Shown here one piece after another: positions 61,018 through 64,000 of a stretch of 64,000 nucleotides of DNA. Each line of letters opens with the position of its first letter. The stretch's first letter is position 1. A program made the translations under genes and the position numbers. This DNA comes from Porphyromonadaceae bacterium H1 (GTDB taxonomy: Bacteria > Bacteroidota > Bacteroidia > Bacteroidales > Paludibacteraceae), in contig BDEJ01000001.1 in NCBI GenBank assembly GCA_001653155.1, forward strand, positions 1 to 64,000, written 5' to 3'. Under the pieces are notes generated by a model that was not told the origin of the DNA, did not search any database, and saw only the letters and a list, made by a program, of their open reading frames with translations.

Positions 61018-64000
61018 TTAGAAGTTAAGGGTTAATCCTGCTGTGTAGCTTGTAGGTATGGGATAGGTGTCCCCGTTGTCCACACCTCCATCGAGAATAC
61101 CTCCTCCTATTTCGGGAGTAAACCCGGAATTACGTTTGAAAGTAAGCGGATTTTGAGCGTTGATGAACAAGCGAGCCTTTTTTATATTCAGGCGCTTCAG
61201 TGTGTGTTGAGGCAAGTTGCACCCGAGTTGCACGCCGCGTATGCGGAGGTATGAGCCGCTCTCGATTAAATTTGTAGATGGGATGAAATTGTGAGCGCGC
61301 GAATTATCCAAAATCGGATGTTCGTAGGACGATCCCTCTCCCGTCCAACGCTCCAATGCATAGCGGTAGTAGTTGAACTGTGTAAAGGTAGATAGTTTTT
61401 TTGCATTAATTATACTGTTGCCTGCAACACCGTTGAAGTCGACTGATAAATCGAAGATCTTATAGCTGGCATACAAGTTGAATCCGTAGGTGAAGCTAGG
61501 AATAATCGAACCGATGTAAGTGCGATCTTTGTCGTCTATTTTTCCATCTTCCGATAAATTTTTGTAGCGTATGTCACCCGGTCTCGATTTCCATGGGGCG
61601 GGAAAATAATTGTCTATTTCCTGCTGGTTTTGAAAAATACCATCCTGTACATAGCCGAACAAAGCGCCTACCGGATAACCAACCATTGTTTTATGGTAAG
61701 TTTTTATGATGGGTGCATTGTTGTTGCTGAGTGAGAGTACTTTATTGTTAACGCTGGCTCCGTTCAGGCTTATCCCATAGGAGAAATCCTCCAGTTTGTC
61801 TTTCCATGATAAGACAAATTCGAAACCACTGTTGTGTATGGAACCTACATTGGTGATATTGTAAGCTTTAACCCCTGCTGGGACAACCGGATAGGCCAGT
61901 AAGTCGGATGTCTCTTTGATGTAGTAACCTGCTTCTAGCGCCAGGCGTTGCCCGAAGAAGCGTCCTTCGACACCGGCGTCGAAACCCGTGACAATTTCCC
62001 AATGTAGATTTGGATCGGGAAAGCCGTCTTGGGTAGGGAGGTAATAAGTTACGCCGTTGTAAACGATTTTAGCTCCTTTGGGATTTATCTTCGGGTATTG
62101 CAAGTAATTGGGAATTTTGTCGTTTCCCAGTTTTCCCCAAGCTGTTTTTAACTTTAGAAAATCGATTGCTGCGATATCTTGCATAAAAGCTTCTTCGGAA
62201 ATAGCCCAGGCAAGTCCTACCGACGGGAAATAGCCGATCCGATTACGGCCTCTGAATTTCGAGGATTGATCGGAGCGGAAGGTTGCAGAGAGGATGTATT
62301 TGTCCCTAAAAGAATAGTTCAGGCGGCTTAAGTAGGAAATGAAAGCTTCGGAATCGTAGGAATCTGTGTTGTTGCGGGTTTGGCTTGAACCTACGCTCAG
62401 CATCCAGAAGTCTTTATCTACGTCCCATTTGTCTGCGCCGACCAGCGTATCGGCCGAGGCTTCAAACCTTTTTGTTTCCAAAACCCGGGCGGTGTAACCG
62501 AGCATCGCATTGATGCGATGTCCTTCGATTTTCTTGTTGTAATTCAGAATAAAATCGGCCTGGTATTTCGTGTATTCGCCCGTGTTACGTGAAAATCTTG
62601 TCGTTTCGCTTTTGTGGGACGAGCTGGATGACGCATTATTCACATCGAAGCGCGGCGTGTATTTACTGCCCATGTTAATACCTACATCGGCATATCCCGT
62701 AGCTTTGAACGTGAAATCTTTTAGAAAATTAAACTCGGCATAAACATTTCCTACTCCGCGATAACCGTAAGCTTCTTCCTTCCCTTTCATAATTTCCATA
62801 GCTGCAACCGGATTGGGAATGTCCTTTTGGATGCTGGGCGAAGGCGTGTAAAAAGATCCTAAATTCTTCGGATCGTGGTCGGTCTCCGGAGCATAAGGCA
62901 GGTAAGTTGGGAGGGCTCGTACGGCATTTTCGATGCTTGCAGATTTCGGTTCCTTATCCCATTTCGTGAGTGTAATGTTTCCGCCTGCTTTTATGTATGG
63001 GGATATGTTATAGTCACCCGCCCAGCGAGCATTGAATCGTTGATAGGATTCGTATTTTATGATACCGTCCTGTTTGAAGTAACCTCCCGAGAATATGGAT
63101 TTGCCTTTCTCCCCGGCATTGCTTATGGTTATCCCGTGGTTGGTAATCAAAGCCGGGCGAATAATCCAAGAAAGCCAATCCGTTCCTTTTCCCAGTAAAT
63201 CGGGGACCCAGTCGGGTTCGAGAGGATTCTGATTTTTTATTTGCTCGTTGTATAACGTAGTAAATTCCGAGGCGTTAGTCAGATTTACCCGGTCTCTTTG
63301 ATGCAAGATTTGAGAACCTCCATAACCGTCGTAGCTTACCGAGAGCTTGCCTGATTCGGGAGAGCGTGTAGTGATGATGATAACCCCATTGGCTCCTTGT
63401 ACGCCGAATATGGCCAAGGACGAGGGATCTTTTAAAACCTCAATGGAAGCGATGTCATTCGGGTTTACAAAGTCGATGTTGTCCACAAACATTCCGTCCA
63501 CGATATAGAGCGGATCGGTTTTGGCATTGGTGGTAGCTACTCCGCGTACTCGGATGGTCGGACTGCCTCCTGCAGCACCGCTGTTGGTGATGGATAGACC
63601 CGGCACTTTCCCTTGTAGCGATTTTACCGGATTGTAGTCGGGTGAGGTTTTTAGGCTTTCTCCACTGAGAGATACAATGGAGCCTGTCAGGTCTCGTTTT
63701 CGTACCGTACCGTAACCTACGACAACAACTTCATCCAAATCTTTCGATTCGCTTTCGAGCAGTATGTTGATGTCTTCATTACCTTTTATTCGATAACTGC
63801 TGTTTTTCATCCCGATGAAAGAGAACTCCAAAACGCTGTTTTCAGGGATGTTGCTGAGTGAAAATCTGCCGTTGAAGTCCGTCATCGTTCCAATGGTGGT
63901 CCCTGCAACCTTCACCGATACGCCGGCAAGAACTTCCCCGCTTCCTCGCTCCCGAACACTTCCGCTGATGTTTGCTTTTTCCGCAACTACTGCTTTCGGG
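61018..64000 (-). CDS. susC: SusC-family TonB-dependent transporter (5' end beyond window)
   Basis: At least 993 residues are visible; the frame stays open to base 64000, so the signal peptide and start lie outside. Visible order: CarboxypepD_reg domain (ISGSVRERGSGEVLAGVSV, TMTDFNGRFSL), the SusC signature near DEVVVVGYGTVRKRDLTGS, plug domain (SLQGKVPGLSI, IRVRGVAT, LYIVDGMFVD, IEVLKDPSSLAIFGVQGANG), then a long beta-barrel ending TSYTAGLTLNF. It imports oligosaccharides across the outer membrane with energy from TonB. First visible gene of the locus; no regulator of it is in the window. Confidence 0.95.
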   Translation of the reverse strand, partial: PKAVVAEKANISGSVRERGSGEVLAGVSVKVAGTTIGTMTDFNGRFSLSNIPENSVLEFSFIGMKNSSYRIKGNEDINILLESESKDLDEVVVVGYGTVRKRDLTGSIVSLSGESLKTSPDYNPVKSLQGKVPGLSITNSGAAGGSPTIRVRGVATTNAKTDPLYIVDGMFVDNIDFVNPNDIASIEVLKDPSSLAIFGVQGANGVIIITTRSPESGKLSVSYDGYGGSQILHQRDRVNLTNASEFTTLYNEQIKNQNPLEPDWVPDLLGKGTDWLSWIIRPALITNHGITISNAGEKGKSIFSGGYFKQDGIIKYESYQRFNARWAGDYNISPYIKAGGNITLTKWDKEPKSASIENAVRALPTYLPYAPETDHDPKNLGSFYTPSPSIQKDIPNPVAAMEIMKGKEEAYGYRGVGNVYAEFNFLKDFTFKATGYADVGINMGSKYTPRFDVNNASSSSSHKSETTRFSRNTGEYTKYQADFILNYNKKIEGHRINAMLGYTARVLETKRFEASADTLVGADKWDVDKDFWMLSVGSSQTRNNTDSYDSEAFISYLSRLNYSFRDKYILSATFRSDQSSKFRGRNRIGYFPSVGLAWAISEEAFMQDIAAIDFLKLKTAWGKLGNDKIPNYLQYPKINPKGAKIVYNGVTYYLPTQDGFPDPNLHWEIVTGFDAGVEGRFFGQRLALEAGYYIKETSDLLAYPVVPAGVKAYNITNVGSIHNSGFEFVLSWKDKLEDFSYGISLNGASVNNKVLSLSNNNAPIIKTYHKTMVGYPVGALFGYVQDGIFQNQQEIDNYFPAPWKSRPGDIRYKNLSEDGKIDDKDRTYIGSIIPSFTYGFNLYASYKIFDLSVDFNGVAGNSIINAKKLSTFTQFNYYRYALERWTGEGSSYEHPILDNSRAHNFIPSTNLIESGSYLRIRGVQLGCNLPQHTLKRLNIKKARLFINAQNPLTFKRNSGFTPEIGGGILDGGVDNGDTYPIPTSYTAGLTLNF

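Overview
The window looks like chromosomal DNA from a rod-shaped member of the Bacteroidales (phylum Bacteroidota). The supporting signs are a SusC/SusD polysaccharide locus, proteins ending in type IX secretion (T9SS) sorting domains, a fused CarA-CarB, an L31 type B protein, and several promoters of the Bacteroidota form TTG-N19/20-TAnnTTTG. T9SS cargo points to the Porphyromonas/Tannerella/Paludibacter side of the order rather than to classical Bacteroides. The sequence does not let me name a species.

Layout. 1-90: the 3' end of a 5S rRNA gene and its terminator. 304-2205: an acyl-CoA ligase gene. 2217-7330: an accessory island of Rhs C-terminal tips. Near-identical GC-rich fragments of the Rhs core run into unrelated AT-rich toxin domains, each followed by an exported candidate immunity protein, and one of the four modules is decayed. 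All three surviving toxin domains carry different zinc-protease-like HExxH-type motifs. 7574-16400: SLC13 transporter, asd, a secreted lamin-tail protein, three FKBP-type prolyl isomerases and a beta-helix-like T9SS cargo protein. 16448-20522: acyltransferase and miaB, then a small membrane protein, greA and a HIT protein. 20760-25492: a Ser/Arg-rich secreted protein, a MurU-like nucleotidyltransferase coupled to an AmgK-like kinase fused to a RapZ C-terminal domain, and an M20 hydrolase. 25558-31108: fused carAB and recA. 31331-32857: a SIMPL protein and a recently broken SDR gene. 33140-40188: parA, parB, a DUF5683-like protein, a lytic transglycosylase, a MerR regulator and uvrA.

40331-52493: an M13 peptidase and dusB, nusB, then the elongation (Rod) cluster purH-mreB-mreC-mreD-mrdA-rodA, and rpmE type B. 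52686-64000 (minus strand): a polysaccharide utilisation locus ordered susC (cut by the window edge), susD, GH144-type glucanase, T9SS cargo protein, GH3 beta-glucosidase and a second GH144-type glucanase. GH144 plus GH3 points to beta-1,2-glucan as the substrate: surface enzyme cuts the polymer, SusCD imports oligosaccharides, and GH3 splits them to glucose.

The parts most worth following up are the Rhs tip depot, the kinase-RapZ fusion next to a MurU-like gene, and a T9SS cargo protein embedded in a SusCD locus. Start sites were moved from the longest ORF where a promoter, signal peptide or family alignment argues for it. Functions rest on motif recognition, not on searches.
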